From NCBI RefSeq assembly GCF_900156915.1, contig NZ_LT732535.1:2778056-2842055 (forward strand): a DNA stretch of 64,000 nucleotides. The letters are read 5' to 3'. The translations under genes were made by a program, and so were the position numbers. The notes under the pieces were generated by a model. It searched no databases and was not told where the DNA came from. It saw nothing but the letters and a program-made list of their open reading frames with translations. Shown piece after piece: positions 9,079 through 17,172 of the stretch (within the stretch, counting starts at the first letter, position 1; each line of letters begins with the position of its first letter). Source of the DNA: Sediminibacillus massiliensis (GTDB lineage Bacteria > Bacillota > Bacilli > Bacillales > Amphibacillaceae).

Positions 9079-9347
9079 TATCCATATTCGTTCAATAAGC
9101 TATTTGAACGATCTTCATTCGTAACAATTTCAGATACTTCCGTGATAATAAAGCGTTTGCTAGAGGAAGCGGTTTTAATTTCAGAATAAATATCCTCCAT
9201 GGAACGGTCTGATTGAATTACTAAAAGGTTAGGAAAAATTTGAATCCAAGTTTTTGGACTTAACTTCTCAATTTTTTTCCTAATAGAAACGGCGATTTCA
9301 CTATTGACATCGTCTTCCCAATAAAAAGATATTAAGTACTTTTTCAT
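9075..9347 (-). CDS. Small Cas2/VapD-like ferredoxin-fold protein (tentative)
   Basis: A 90-residue lone minus-strand gene in the rightward early operon. The layout YLISFYW - helix - TWIQIFPNLLVIQSD - RSMEDIYSEI - KRFIITEVSE looks like the beta-alpha-beta-beta-alpha-beta pattern of small Cas2/VapD-superfamily proteins often found alone in bacteria. Whether it has nuclease activity cannot be said; the first-strand acidic pair is Glu-Asp (WEDD). ATG 9347 has AAGGGGGTG upstream; an in-frame GTG at 9359 sits too close to it. Likely a cargo gene. Confidence 0.6.
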   Translation of the reverse strand: MKKYLISFYWEDDVNSEIAVSIRKKIEKLSPKTWIQIFPNLLVIQSDRSMEDIYSEIKTASSSKRFIITEVSEIVTNEDRSNSLLNEYGY

Positions 9348-9419
9348 CAAATTGCACACCCCCTTCCTAGCACCAGTTTACTAGAAAAGGGTGGAAATAA
9401 GAATTAAGGAGTTGATCGT

Positions 9420-10187
9420 ATGAACCAATTAACAAAGATGTTTGACGGCGAGCAATTAAGAATTATCGAACAAAACAATGAGCCGTGGTTTGTAGCAAAA
9501 GATGTATGTGACATCTTGGAAATTAACAATAGCAGACAAGCCTTAACACGATTGGATAATGATGAAAAAGCTGGTGTCACTTTAAATGACGGTAGCCAAA
9601 ATAGACACTTGCAAGCTGTAAACGAATTTGGACTTTATTCGCTTGTACTAGCTAGCCGGAAGCCTGAAGCCAAACAATTTAAGCGTTGGATCACTCACGA
9701 GGTAATTCCTTCTATCAGAAAACACGGCGGGTATCTCACGCCAGAGAAAGTAGAGGAAGCGCTTCTTAATCCAGATACCCTCATTCGTCTGGCCACTGAC
9801 TTAAAACAGGAGCGAGAAGAACGCCAGCGATTGGAGCAGCAACAGAAAGCTGACTTGCCTTATACAACATTCGGTAAAGCTGTTTCAAATTCCAATGCAT
9901 CTATCAATGTCGGAGCTTTTGCCAAGATGATGTATGACGAACACGGAATACGGATTGGTCGAAACAAAATGTTCAACTGGCTTCGAGAAAAAGGTTACCT
10001 AATCAAATCGGGTCGAGAAAGAAATAATCCAAAACAGCGCTATATCGAGCAAGGGTTGTTTAACACGACCGTGACAGTTGTAAGCAGAACTCAAGGTGAT
10101 GTTGAAAGTATTACTACATTAATCACCGGAAAAGGACAGGTTTACTTTGCAGAGTTGTTACTTAAAGAGTATGAGGCGGTGATTTAA
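9420..10187 (+). CDS. Phage antirepressor, Bro-N and KilA-C domains
   Basis: 255 residues. The N-terminal Bro-N domain (about 5-105) has WFVAKDVCDILEI and VNEFGLYSLVLASRKPEAKQ; a helical linker precedes the C-terminal ANT/KilA-C domain (about 140-250) with KMMYDEHGIRIGRNKMFNWL and the ending TGKGQVYFAELL. Such proteins counteract or bypass the phage repressor. It lies early in the lytic operon and is followed directly by the next gene with no gap. Confidence 0.92.
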   Translation: MNQLTKMFDGEQLRIIEQNNEPWFVAKDVCDILEINNSRQALTRLDNDEKAGVTLNDGSQNRHLQAVNEFGLYSLVLASRKPEAKQFKRWITHEVIPSIRKHGGYLTPEKVEEALLNPDTLIRLATDLKQEREERQRLEQQQKADLPYTTFGKAVSNSNASINVGAFAKMMYDEHGIRIGRNKMFNWLREKGYLIKSGRERNNPKQRYIEQGLFNTTVTVVSRTQGDVESITTLITGKGQVYFAELLLKEYEAVI

Positions 10188-10508
10188 ATGCTAAAAGTCG
10201 ATTTTGATGAAGAAACCGCACAACTTGTTGCAGATAAGATCGCAAACATGGCCTTTGAAAAAATTAAAACGAAGCTAGATCAATATTCCAAGTGGCCTCC
10301 TATTCTTACGAAAAAAGACTTAATGGAATTCCTTCAAATTAAGGATAACAAGGCATCTGAACTTTTAAATAGAGATGACTTCCCAGTTATAAGAGAGTTT
10401 GGTCATCCAAGAGTTTCTTTACAACAACTTATGTACTGGATAGATCAGCACACTGATTGGGTGAAAGACAACGCTCCGAAAGCGAAGTATCCATATCGTG
10501 TTATCTAG
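10188..10508 (+). CDS. DUF771-like helix-turn-helix phage protein
   Basis: 106 residues with a C-terminal excisionase-like HTH (LTKKDLMEFLQIKDNKASEL, then RVSLQQLMYWID). Proteins of this kind are common next to antirepressors in Bacillus and Listeria phages. It starts one base after the antirepressor stop. It may help early regulation or excision; not shown here. Confidence 0.72.
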   Translation: MLKVDFDEETAQLVADKIANMAFEKIKTKLDQYSKWPPILTKKDLMEFLQIKDNKASELLNRDDFPVIREFGHPRVSLQQLMYWIDQHTDWVKDNAPKAKYPYRVI

Positions 10509-10630
10509 CAGAATCGTTTTCGGAGTAGGTCTTTTCTTATACCAAGGGGGTCACCTGGTATATCTCAATTATATAATGATACCCCTCTTGGCAGCTATTC
10601 CAATTAAGAATATGGAAGGAGGGGAGAGCG

Positions 10631-10912
10631 TTGAAAGTAGGAGCAATTTTGAGAGCTGCAAGGCAAAGGAGAGGATTCAGCCAGGAAGAATTAGCGCACA
10701 TGTTGCACATTAATCAATCAGACATATCGAAGTATGAAAATGATACAAAAGAGCCGTCGATAAGCCTTTTCCAGCAGTGGACAACCAATACACAGGCACA
10801 GGAAGTATTTGTCGCCTATCTTTGCGGATTGGATGGAATCGGCATGATGCAAAACCTGGTCGATTTCACTACAACATCAATTGGAATGATCATGGGAGGA
10901 ATGCTGTTTTGA
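10631..10912 (+). CDS. XRE-family HTH protein with hydrophobic tail
   Basis: 93 residues from a TTG start with GGAGGGGAG upstream. The HTH is FSQEELAHMLHINQSDISKYE (about 15-35); the C-terminus (IGMIMGGMLF) is hydrophobic. The preceding 120 bp hold no gene, only the short hairpin TACCA / TGGTA near 10537-10560 and a TATAAT near 10574. A second early regulator of unknown target. Confidence 0.72.
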   Translation: MKVGAILRAARQRRGFSQEELAHMLHINQSDISKYENDTKEPSISLFQQWTTNTQAQEVFVAYLCGLDGIGMMQNLVDFTTTSIGMIMGGMLF

Positions 10913-10986
10913 AGGATGCAAACGACAATTGCTTAGTCTGGTTAGGTTTTATCCCGTTTCTGTTTATTGTTATCCATCATATTTAG
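10909..10986 (+). CDS. Tiny membrane peptide, 25 aa
   Basis: The TTG start overlaps the stop of the HTH gene (TTGA), with GGGAGGA 8 nt upstream. Reads MKDANDNCLVWLGF then IPFLFIVIHHI: one short transmembrane segment. Supported by coupling only; may be non-functional. Confidence 0.4.
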   Translation: MKDANDNCLVWLGFIPFLFIVIHHI

Positions 10987-10999
10987 AGAGGTGAAGGAA

Positions 11000-11170
11000 A
11001 TGAAGACAGCAGCAGTTATGGAAGATGTACAAGAATTAAACAGGCGTTATGAATACGCTCACCTGCGTGCTCAAGAGGAGTATCAGAAAGGCGAGTATCG
11101 CAAATCTATTTGTTACTTGGACTTAGCTAATGAAACGAAAAAAAAGCTGGAGACAGGTTGCCATGAGTGA
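11000..11170 (+). CDS. Hypothetical helical phage protein, 56 aa
   Basis: ATG 11000 with GAGAGGTGAAGGAA upstream; begins MKTAAVMEDVQELNRRYEYA and is predicted wholly helical and charged. No recognised domain. It overlaps the next small gene by 8 bp. Confidence 0.55.
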   Translation: MKTAAVMEDVQELNRRYEYAHLRAQEEYQKGEYRKSICYLDLANETKKKLETGCHE

Positions 11171-11255
11171 CAAATCTATCAATCGATTCTATCAAGTCCT
11201 GGCTGTAATAACCGCGATATTTTTTATCATAGCAAGCCGGATATCGGCAATGTGA
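11163..11255 (+). CDS. Tiny membrane peptide, 30 aa
   Basis: ATG 11163 overlaps the previous gene's end. Product MSDKSINRFYQ followed by a hydrophobic VLAVITAIFFIIA segment and a short tail. Single-pass peptide of unknown function in the early operon. Confidence 0.45.
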   Translation: MSDKSINRFYQVLAVITAIFFIIASRISAM

Positions 11256-11261
11256 GGAGAG

Positions 11262-11498
11262 ATGGAACTGAAACAGAAATTGAGTAAAATAGATGGCTTT
11301 TTCAATGAGTTTACTGAGTTGGATGAAAAAACGAAGAAGTTCTTCGAAAAAAGACACAATTATCTTCAAAGGAAAATAAATGAGTGGGAGAAAAGAGGAA
11401 GTAATTTTCAAGTCAATGCCTACGAAAATCGTTTAAGCGAATTAAAATCAGTGGTTAATTATCTCGGGTACGAATTTGAGGCAATAAAAAAGCACTGA
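11262..11498 (+). CDS. Hypothetical coiled-coil phage protein, 78 aa
   Basis: Hydrophilic and predicted helical throughout (FTELDEKTKKFFEKRHNYLQ), ending EAIKKH. A GAGGAGAG ribosome site lies very close to the ATG. Its stop codon lies inside the first hairpin of the following structured stretch. Function unknown. Confidence 0.55.
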   Translation: MELKQKLSKIDGFFNEFTELDEKTKKFFEKRHNYLQRKINEWEKRGSNFQVNAYENRLSELKSVVNYLGYEFEAIKKH

Positions 11499-11811
11499 AG
11501 CCGACCAAAGCAATTCAGTGCACAACCTAGTTTATATCGTAAATCCATTATACACCCCATACAAAACAAAAGGCAAGGCCGTTGGGCCTTCCTTAGTGAC
11601 CAGGAGCGTTATCTGTTACAAGGGTTTGCCATCACCCTAAATTCCTCCTTTCAAATGTTCCTGGTTGCTAAGGAGAGCTCAAACTCTCCAACGCTCTTGG
11701 CGACGAGCGTTTCAGTCCCGGCATTGAATACTCCTCAATGCCCAAGCGATATATTGATTTCACTCCTATAGAAGGAAGGTGGTTGTCATGATTTAGACCG
11801 GTAATGCGGTC
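11492..11811. other. Gene-free, hairpin-rich stretch, possible structured RNA
   Basis: About 320 bp with no plausible gene. Stems seen: 11492-11499/11514-11521; 11570-11580/11585-11594 (one bulge; T-rich beyond it on the minus strand, so terminator-like there); 11591-11605/11659-11673 (15-nt arms, two mismatches); 11672-11677/11684-11689; 11690-11696/11705-11711; 11720-11727/11735-11742; 11796-11800/11807-11811. The third stem shares bases with the second and fourth, so alternative folds are possible. The density of perfect short stems suggests a folded RNA, on either strand. No known family recognised. Confidence 0.55.
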
Positions 11812-11883
11812 ATGTATCTTGAGGGTTAGTAAATGTGGTGGCGGGCTGGTGGTGCGGCCCGTCTTATAAAAAGGAGGATTAAT

Positions 11884-12111
11884 TTGGAAAAGATAAATTG
11901 GTTGATTGTTAACAACGAAGAATTCAAAGTCGGAAAAATTTATAACGGCCGACTTTTAGAAAAAATCAAAGGTTATGCCAACGATCCACGAAACAACCGC
12001 GAAATGGCTTGTTATATAGGACTCGACCAGGACGAAAAGGTGCTATTCGAGATATTTAGCACAAATGTAATTGCCTTTTATGAAAAGGAGGATGAACATG
12101 CCAGAACTTGA
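11884..12111 (+). CDS. Hypothetical phage protein, 75 aa
   Basis: TTG start with AAAAAGGAGGATTAA before it; reads MEKINWLIVNNEEFKVGKIY and ends EKEDEHART. Compact, beta-rich in appearance, without a known domain. The frame is open upstream to 11833 but without a ribosome site. Overlaps yqaI by 14 bp. Confidence 0.6.
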   Translation: MEKINWLIVNNEEFKVGKIYNGRLLEKIKGYANDPRNNREMACYIGLDQDEKVLFEIFSTNVIAFYEKEDEHART

Positions 12112-12316
12112 ACACCCGACGGTCACACAGATCAACCGTACAGGTTACCCGAAAGAAGCTCTGGAACAACCGGAACATTGCGGGATTGATGCTCTAGGCG
12201 ACGAGATACTTGTCGGCGACAAGATTTTCGAAATCGATGGTGAAACCGTCTTGGAAGAGAACTTGGAGCGTTACCTAGTTGAGTTGATGGGTGCACAGAT
12301 AAAGGAAGCCATATAA
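12098..12316 (+). CDS. YqaI-like phage protein
   Basis: 72 residues; GDEILVGDKIFEIDGETVLE followed by ENLERYLVELMGA matches the YqaI family of the B. subtilis skin element. ATG 12098 has AAAAGGAGG upstream. It lies just before yqaJ and recT, as in skin, which supports the call. Function unknown, probably tied to the recombination module. Confidence 0.75.
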   Translation: MPELEHPTVTQINRTGYPKEALEQPEHCGIDALGDEILVGDKIFEIDGETVLEENLERYLVELMGAQIKEAI

Positions 12317-12416
12317 AAAGACCTGCAGCAAAGCTACAGGCCGGGTCGATCACTTAATTATTTTGACACCTTAATTATAGCTGGTCGGCCTGAAATAAGC
12401 AAGGAGGTACTTATCC

Positions 12417-13370
12417 ATGGCAAAAGCGCAAGCAGAAGTATTAACTGCTACAGCTGATTTAACTCATGAAGAATGGTTGGCTCAACGTACAAAGGGCATT
12501 GGAGGCTCCGATGCATCTATCATTCTTGGATTGAACAAATACAAAACACCATTTGAATTGTGGTTGGAGAAAACAGGTCAAACCGATTTAGAAGATACGG
12601 CAGGTGAAGCTGCATACTTCGGAAACATTCTGGAAGATATGGTCGCGAAAGAATTCGAGATTAGGTCCGGTAAAAAGGTGCGTAAAAGGAACGCTATTCT
12701 GAAGCACCCAGAGCATCCTTACATTCTTGCAAACATCGATCGGAAAGTGGTTGGTGAACAGGCTGTTTTGGAATGTAAGACTGCAAGCATGTTCCTGGCA
12801 AAGGATTGGGAAAGCGAAGAGATTCCCGAAGCTTACTTGGTTCAGGTGCAGCACTATTTAGGAGTTACCGGCTATGAAAAAGCTTATATCGCTGTATTGA
12901 TCGGCGGTCAAAGGTTTGTCTGGAAAGAGATTGAACGAGATAAAGAATTGATTGAAATGATATTCGAAGCAGAAGTTCATTTTTGGGAGCACCACGTTAA
13001 GCAAGGTATTCCTCCAGCGTTGGATGGATCCAGTGCAGCTGAGAAGTTTTTAAAAGAAAGATATGAAAAATCAAACCCAGATTTAACCGTCGATTTAGCT
13101 CATGCCTACAAATCGAAAATCGAGCAGTACCATGAATTGAAAGATTCTATTAAGAAACTAGAAACTCAAAAGAAACAACTCGAAAATGAAATGAAAAATG
13201 AACTAAAAGAAGCGGAGACAGGCTTCATTCACAACTACCAAGTGAATTGGAAACCGATAGTCAGCAACCGTGTAGACACAAAGTATCTCAAGAAAGAATT
13301 CCCTGAGATTTATAAGAAGGTCACGAAGCCAAGTAAATATCGAAAATTCGAAGTGAAGGAGATTAGTTAA
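12417..13370 (+). CDS. YqaJ-family phage recombination exonuclease
   Basis: A PD-(D/E)xK nuclease that pairs with RecT, resecting DNA ends for strand annealing. 317 residues. Motifs: GIGGSDASIILG (about 27-38), FGNILEDMV (Glu about 73), ANIDRK (Asp108), LECKTA (Glu119, Lys121) and VQVQHYL (Gln about 145). The C-terminal third is coiled coil (about 235-265). A 100-bp gap with a CCTG-AGC/GCT-CAGG hairpin precedes it; ribosome site CAAGGAGGTAC. RecT starts 1 bp after its stop. Confidence 0.95.
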   Translation: MAKAQAEVLTATADLTHEEWLAQRTKGIGGSDASIILGLNKYKTPFELWLEKTGQTDLEDTAGEAAYFGNILEDMVAKEFEIRSGKKVRKRNAILKHPEHPYILANIDRKVVGEQAVLECKTASMFLAKDWESEEIPEAYLVQVQHYLGVTGYEKAYIAVLIGGQRFVWKEIERDKELIEMIFEAEVHFWEHHVKQGIPPALDGSSAAEKFLKERYEKSNPDLTVDLAHAYKSKIEQYHELKDSIKKLETQKKQLENEMKNELKEAETGFIHNYQVNWKPIVSNRVDTKYLKKEFPEIYKKVTKPSKYRKFEVKEIS

Positions 13371-13371
13371 T

Positions 13372-14208
13372 ATGGCCACTAATTCTAGCTTGAAAAACCA
13401 GATATCTAACCGAAAGAACAATGCCCCATCCAATGGACAAGGGACAACCATGAAAGGGCTGCTTAACTCCCCGGCAGTAATGAAACGTTTCGAGGAAGTC
13501 TTAGGCAAACGTGCCAATCAGTTCACAGCTTCCATTTTAAGCCTATATAACAGCGAAAAGATGCTTCAGAAGGCTGAACCTATGAGCGTTATTTCTTCAG
13601 CTATGATAGCAGCAACATTGGATTTGCCAGTCGATAAGAACCTTGGATATGCCTGGATTGTTCCTTACAGCGGGAAAGCCCAGTTTCAGCTTGGTTATAA
13701 AGGCTATATTCAGCTGGCTTTACGGACAGGCCAGTACCGAAACATCAACGTCATTGAGGTATATGAAGGCGAATTATTGAAATGGAATCGTCTTACTGAA
13801 GAAATTGAACTGGATTTCGATGAAAAGCAATCAGATAAGGTGATTGGTTATACAGGATATTTCGAATTGATCAACGGATTCCGAAAAACCGTTTATTGGT
13901 CCAAGGCTGATGTAGAGAAGCACAAAAAGAAGTTCAGTAAATCAGATTTCGGGTGGAAGAACGACTGGGATGCAATGGCTAAGAAAACGGTGATCCGAAA
14001 CATGTTGAACAAATGGGGGATTCTCTCCATCGATATGCAGAAGGCTTTTGCTGATGATGATAAAGCACCAATTGATATCGATAACGAAAATGAGGAAGTC
14101 GATGAAGACATTATCGATGGGGAATTCAGCGAAGTGGACGAGCCTGGCGAAGAGGAATTAAAACAAGCTGAGGATTTGTTCAACAGTGCCGAGTCAGAAG
14201 GTAATTAA
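13372..14208 (+). CDS. recT: RecT-family single-strand annealing protein
   Basis: 278 residues; the core from VMKRFEEVLGKRANQF to KKTVIRNMLNKWGILS, including AWIVPYSGKAQFQLGYKGYI, is the RecT/YqaK signature. The C-terminal 50 residues are strongly acidic, usual for the family. Works with YqaJ in phage recombination and genome concatemer formation. Overlaps the next small gene by 23 bp. Confidence 0.95.
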   Translation: MATNSSLKNQISNRKNNAPSNGQGTTMKGLLNSPAVMKRFEEVLGKRANQFTASILSLYNSEKMLQKAEPMSVISSAMIAATLDLPVDKNLGYAWIVPYSGKAQFQLGYKGYIQLALRTGQYRNINVIEVYEGELLKWNRLTEEIELDFDEKQSDKVIGYTGYFELINGFRKTVYWSKADVEKHKKKFSKSDFGWKNDWDAMAKKTVIRNMLNKWGILSIDMQKAFADDDKAPIDIDNENEEVDEDIIDGEFSEVDEPGEEELKQAEDLFNSAESEGN

Positions 14209-14383
14209 AACCACCATTCCCCACTGTTATATCTGGATGTCCAGGGGTAACAAAAAGCTATTTATCGGGTATGTGAGGGGATATGTTAAGTCCTCTCATC
14301 CCGGTTATCAGCTGAAGGATATAAAGGGCATGACGGCGATTTGTGAACGAACAGAGGTAAAAGGAGACGAAAGCAATGGCTAA
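14186..14383 (+). CDS. Hypothetical phage protein, 65 aa
   Basis: GTG start inside the end of recT, stop inside the start of the DnaD-like gene. Contains HCYIWMSRGNKKLFIGYVRG and a basic centre. No assigned function. The tight overlaps on both sides support it as real. Confidence 0.6.
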   Translation: MPSQKVIKTTIPHCYIWMSRGNKKLFIGYVRGYVKSSHPGYQLKDIKGMTAICERTEVKGDESNG

Positions 14384-15332
14384 ATACCGACAAATACACA
14401 TTGAGTTCTGGCAGGACGGTTTTGTCTTAGATCTAACACCCGAAGAAAAATACTTCTATCTTTACCTTATGACGAACAGCAAGACTACTCAATGCGGAAT
14501 CTATGAGTTGCCTAAACGGATTATTGAAACAGAAACGGGCTACAACCGGGAGACAGTAGAAAAACTCCTTCAAAGGTTTAAGGATTACGGAAAGATTCTT
14601 TATCACGAGCCAACGAGAGAAATTATGATCATTAATTGGATTAAATTTAACTGGATTAAGTCACCTAAAGTTCTCTCTCTAATTAATAAAGAGTTAAAAG
14701 AAATAAAAAACAATGACTTTCTAAGCATGTTTTATACCAAATGCATAGAGTGTGGATACCCTATCGATACCCTATCGGTACTGCATCAATACCGTATCGA
14801 CTCAAAAAAGCAAGAATCCCTTAACCATGCGGGTTCGATACCGTATCAATACCCTATCCATAGTCCATCCATAGACTCGGGGGAAGAAAGAGAAAGAGAA
14901 GAAGAAAGAGAAAGAGAAGAAGAAAGAGAAAGAGAAGAAGAAAGAGAACAAGAACAAGAAGAAAGAGACGTTTCTGAAGTTATTCAGTTCTGGGACCATA
15001 ATGGATTCGGTTTTAATAACATGCAGGCTAAAAAACAGTTGTTGTCGTGGTTGGATGATACCAATTTTAACAATCCGAAAGAAATGATTCTTAAAGCCAT
15101 GGATATTGCTTGTTCGAATAACAAGAGAAGGCTCAACTACATTGAAGGGATTCTTAAAAACTGGATCAATGAATCATTGCTGACTCTGGAAGAAGTTGAA
15201 CAAACGAATAGGGGTGAAGGAGATGCAACACATAGGAAAGGAAATCGAACAGGTAATGGAAAGAGCAAAAGCTATGCAGATGCACTTCGAGAAGCAGAAC
15301 AAGCAGAACACGCCCTCGGAAGAAAGTTATAA
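14376..15332 (+). CDS. DnaD-like phage replication initiator
   Basis: 318 residues. The N-terminal winged helix (about 1-115; FWQDGFVLDLTPEEKYFYLY) is followed by a linker with an (EERERE)n tract (about 170-192) and a C-terminal DnaD/DnaB_2 domain (about 198-275; VIQFWDHNGFGFN ... LNYIEGILKNWIN). It should bind the phage origin and recruit the helicase loader encoded next. The linker DNA is a tandem repeat and may vary in length. Overlaps the loader gene by 110 bp. Confidence 0.9.
   Translation: MAKYRQIHIEFWQDGFVLDLTPEEKYFYLYLMTNSKTTQCGIYELPKRIIETETGYNRETVEKLLQRFKDYGKILYHEPTREIMIINWIKFNWIKSPKVLSLINKELKEIKNNDFLSMFYTKCIECGYPIDTLSVLHQYRIDSKKQESLNHAGSIPYQYPIHSPSIDSGEEREREEEREREEEREREEEREQEQEERDVSEVIQFWDHNGFGFNNMQAKKQLLSWLDDTNFNNPKEMILKAMDIACSNNKRRLNYIEGILKNWINESLLTLEEVEQTNRGEGDATHRKGNRTGNGKSKSYADALREAEQAEHALGRKL
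14883..14947 (+). repeat. 18-bp tandem repeat coding for EERERE in the DnaD-like linker
   Basis: Unit GAAGAAAGAGAAAGAGAA at 14883, 14901 and 14919, all perfect, plus a partial fourth copy. In frame, so changes in copy number keep the protein readable. Purine-only on one strand. Confidence 0.9.
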
Positions 15333-16176
15333 GTGCAATGACTGCAAGGATACCGGTTCGTTGCTTGAAAAAGTATATGACGACTATTTAGAACGTGAAA
15401 AGGATGTCTATAGGCCGTGCCATTGCCAGGAAACATTGAATCTTCAAAATCGCTTTAAAAACGCCCTGATACCAAGTGAATTTGAGAATGCAAGATTTGA
15501 TAATTATGAACAAGCCACAGACGTCCAGCAAACATTGTTTAAGGCAACGACAGATTACTTAAAGACATTCCAATCAATTGTGGACGGCAAACCAGAACAT
15601 AACAGCATGGGGTTTATTGCAGTTCTTGGCGAATCACGAATTAGAGGTCTGGATCCAAGAGAAAGGTATCAAGCCAAGGCGGAACATAACAATTTTGGAT
15701 TAGGAAAAACCCATCTCCAAATGGCTGCCGCAAAGTATATCATGCGGAAAATCAAGGTGAGGGATGAGATATCACCTAATCGTAGCGACAAAAAACAGTA
15801 TTCCCGATTCACAAGAGGTTGCCGGGTGCTATGCGTGTCAGACGTAACGTTTATGGATGATCTGATTAATGCCAAACGAATGAACGATGAAGGTGTCACA
15901 TTGGCAGGACTGTTGAACAGCGCTCTCAAGGTGGATGTTCTTGTCTGGGATGATCTGGGCAAAGCAAAGTGGTCGGAATCGAAAGAGAATTTCTACTACC
16001 AAATCATCAATCACCGGTACCTGCATAAGCTCCCGATCTTGTTTAGCTCTAATGAGGACACCGGAACCTTGAGCGAAAAGATTGGTTATGCAGCTTCCAG
16101 TAGATTGCTAGGAATGTGCGGAGAACGATTATACAAAGTGGAGGGCGCTGATTATCGGTTGAGGAAAGGCGCCTAA
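15223..16176 (+). CDS. DnaC-like helicase loader, AAA+ ATPase
   Basis: Loads the replicative helicase at the phage origin with the DnaD-like protein. 317 residues from ATG 15223. A zinc cluster is near the N-terminus (CNDC ... CHC, about 39-72). Walker A ends FGLGKTHLQ, Walker B is VLVWDDLGKA and sensor 1 is PILFSSNED. About 20 charged residues are inserted between the first P-loop glycine (AVLGE) and FGLGKTH, so the loop is longer than the usual GxxGxGKT. Close in type to skin YqaM. Confidence 0.9.
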   Translation: MQHIGKEIEQVMERAKAMQMHFEKQNKQNTPSEESYKCNDCKDTGSLLEKVYDDYLEREKDVYRPCHCQETLNLQNRFKNALIPSEFENARFDNYEQATDVQQTLFKATTDYLKTFQSIVDGKPEHNSMGFIAVLGESRIRGLDPRERYQAKAEHNNFGLGKTHLQMAAAKYIMRKIKVRDEISPNRSDKKQYSRFTRGCRVLCVSDVTFMDDLINAKRMNDEGVTLAGLLNSALKVDVLVWDDLGKAKWSESKENFYYQIINHRYLHKLPILFSSNEDTGTLSEKIGYAASSRLLGMCGERLYKVEGADYRLRKGA

Positions 16177-16187
16177 GGAGGTATTTC

Positions 16188-16724
16188 ATGCAAGAGATCA
16201 AGATCCAATTTTGGGATGCGGTCAATCAAAAGATGTGGGAACTAGATGAAGCCGGTGAAACCTTAAATGGTTGGACCTTTCAATACTTTGCAGCTAGTGA
16301 CAAAACTTTAAGAGGCATCATTCACCAAATGATTGATGTAGGATTCGGGACGAACAATAGCGCCGAAGAAGAAGTGGAACTGGTGGCAAGGCAGTACACA
16401 GGCCTGAAAGACATTGAACAATTTGAAGAACCAAAGGAACTGTACACGGGCGATATTGTAAGCATGCATCAATTTCTATTTGATGGTGACGAATACGAAG
16501 ATGAAGTAGTCGGCGTATTAACTTATAACGATGATCAAGCATGCGTTTGCTTAACAAAAGTAAATCATCACGACATAAGAAAATATATGGGATATGGAAA
16601 CCCCGAAGAATTCAAAGACGAGAAAATACCAATCTGTATGTTTTACGGATTGCATGAAACCAGTTGGACTTATTTAGGCAACATTTACGAGCATCCCCAT
16701 TTGATAAAGGAGGCGACGACATAA
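16188..16724 (+). CDS. YopX-family phage protein
   Basis: 178 residues beginning MQEIKIQFWD and containing RQYTGLKD and ELYTGDIVSM, the YopX signature of SPbeta and many Firmicute phages. Biochemical role unknown. It follows the loader after 11 bp and its stop overlaps the next ATG (TAATG). Confidence 0.85.
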   Translation: MQEIKIQFWDAVNQKMWELDEAGETLNGWTFQYFAASDKTLRGIIHQMIDVGFGTNNSAEEEVELVARQYTGLKDIEQFEEPKELYTGDIVSMHQFLFDGDEYEDEVVGVLTYNDDQACVCLTKVNHHDIRKYMGYGNPEEFKDEKIPICMFYGLHETSWTYLGNIYEHPHLIKEATT

Positions 16725-16888
16725 TGTGCCAAACATGCAACGGAACAGGCGCAATTCATTCTTACAACGGATTTGGATATGAAATCACCCCTTGCCCGAA
16801 GTGCCCGCCTTTATCCGATAAATATTTCAAAGATCGGTATGCTGCAATATTAGCAAAACTGGATGAATCAGAGAGGGAGACAGCATGA
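16724..16888 (+). CDS. Small zinc-finger protein, 54 aa
   Basis: CQTCNGTG (about 2-9) and CPKCPP (about 25-30) form a DnaJ-type CxxCxGxG zinc site. AAAGGAGG precedes the ATG. The first of several tiny zinc-ribbon proteins in this early region; function unknown. Confidence 0.65.
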   Translation: MCQTCNGTGAIHSYNGFGYEITPCPKCPPLSDKYFKDRYAAILAKLDESERETA

Positions 16889-17172
16889 GAACAGCAAGGA
16901 AATTCAATACATCGAATGAACAAATCATTCCAGTGTTGCCATTGACCGGAGATTATGAGTATTGCCTGGAGGAATTGGAATTAGCCTTCCCTAAGGATCA
17001 GCTTGAAGAAATCACCAAGCAATGGGAAGAAGGCGCTTCAATTGAGTTTATGGCCAAGAGGTTCAAACGGCATCCGGATGAAGTGTTTCTTGCTCTGTTT
17101 CATCAAGCGAGGAAAGGGATTATTGAACGGCCATTTACTTACAGGCTGAAAGGGGAGAGTAAAAGTGAATAA
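16885..17172 (+). CDS. Hypothetical phage protein, 95 aa
   Basis: Overlaps the previous gene by 4 bp (ATGA) and the next by 8 bp. Helical; the segment EEGASIEFMAKRFKRHPDEVFL looks HTH-like. Such proteins are common in Bacillus phages; no function assigned. Confidence 0.7.
   Translation: MRTARKFNTSNEQIIPVLPLTGDYEYCLEELELAFPKDQLEEITKQWEEGASIEFMAKRFKRHPDEVFLALFHQARKGIIERPFTYRLKGESKSE

Noticed and set aside
10498..10713. 71-codon plus-strand frame
   Set aside because: Overlaps the start of the HTH gene in another frame and lacks a ribosome site.
14883..14970. Short tandem repeats considered as a CRISPR array
   Set aside because: Units are adjacent without spacers and lie in frame inside a replication gene. 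No CRISPR array or adjoining cas operon was seen in the window.
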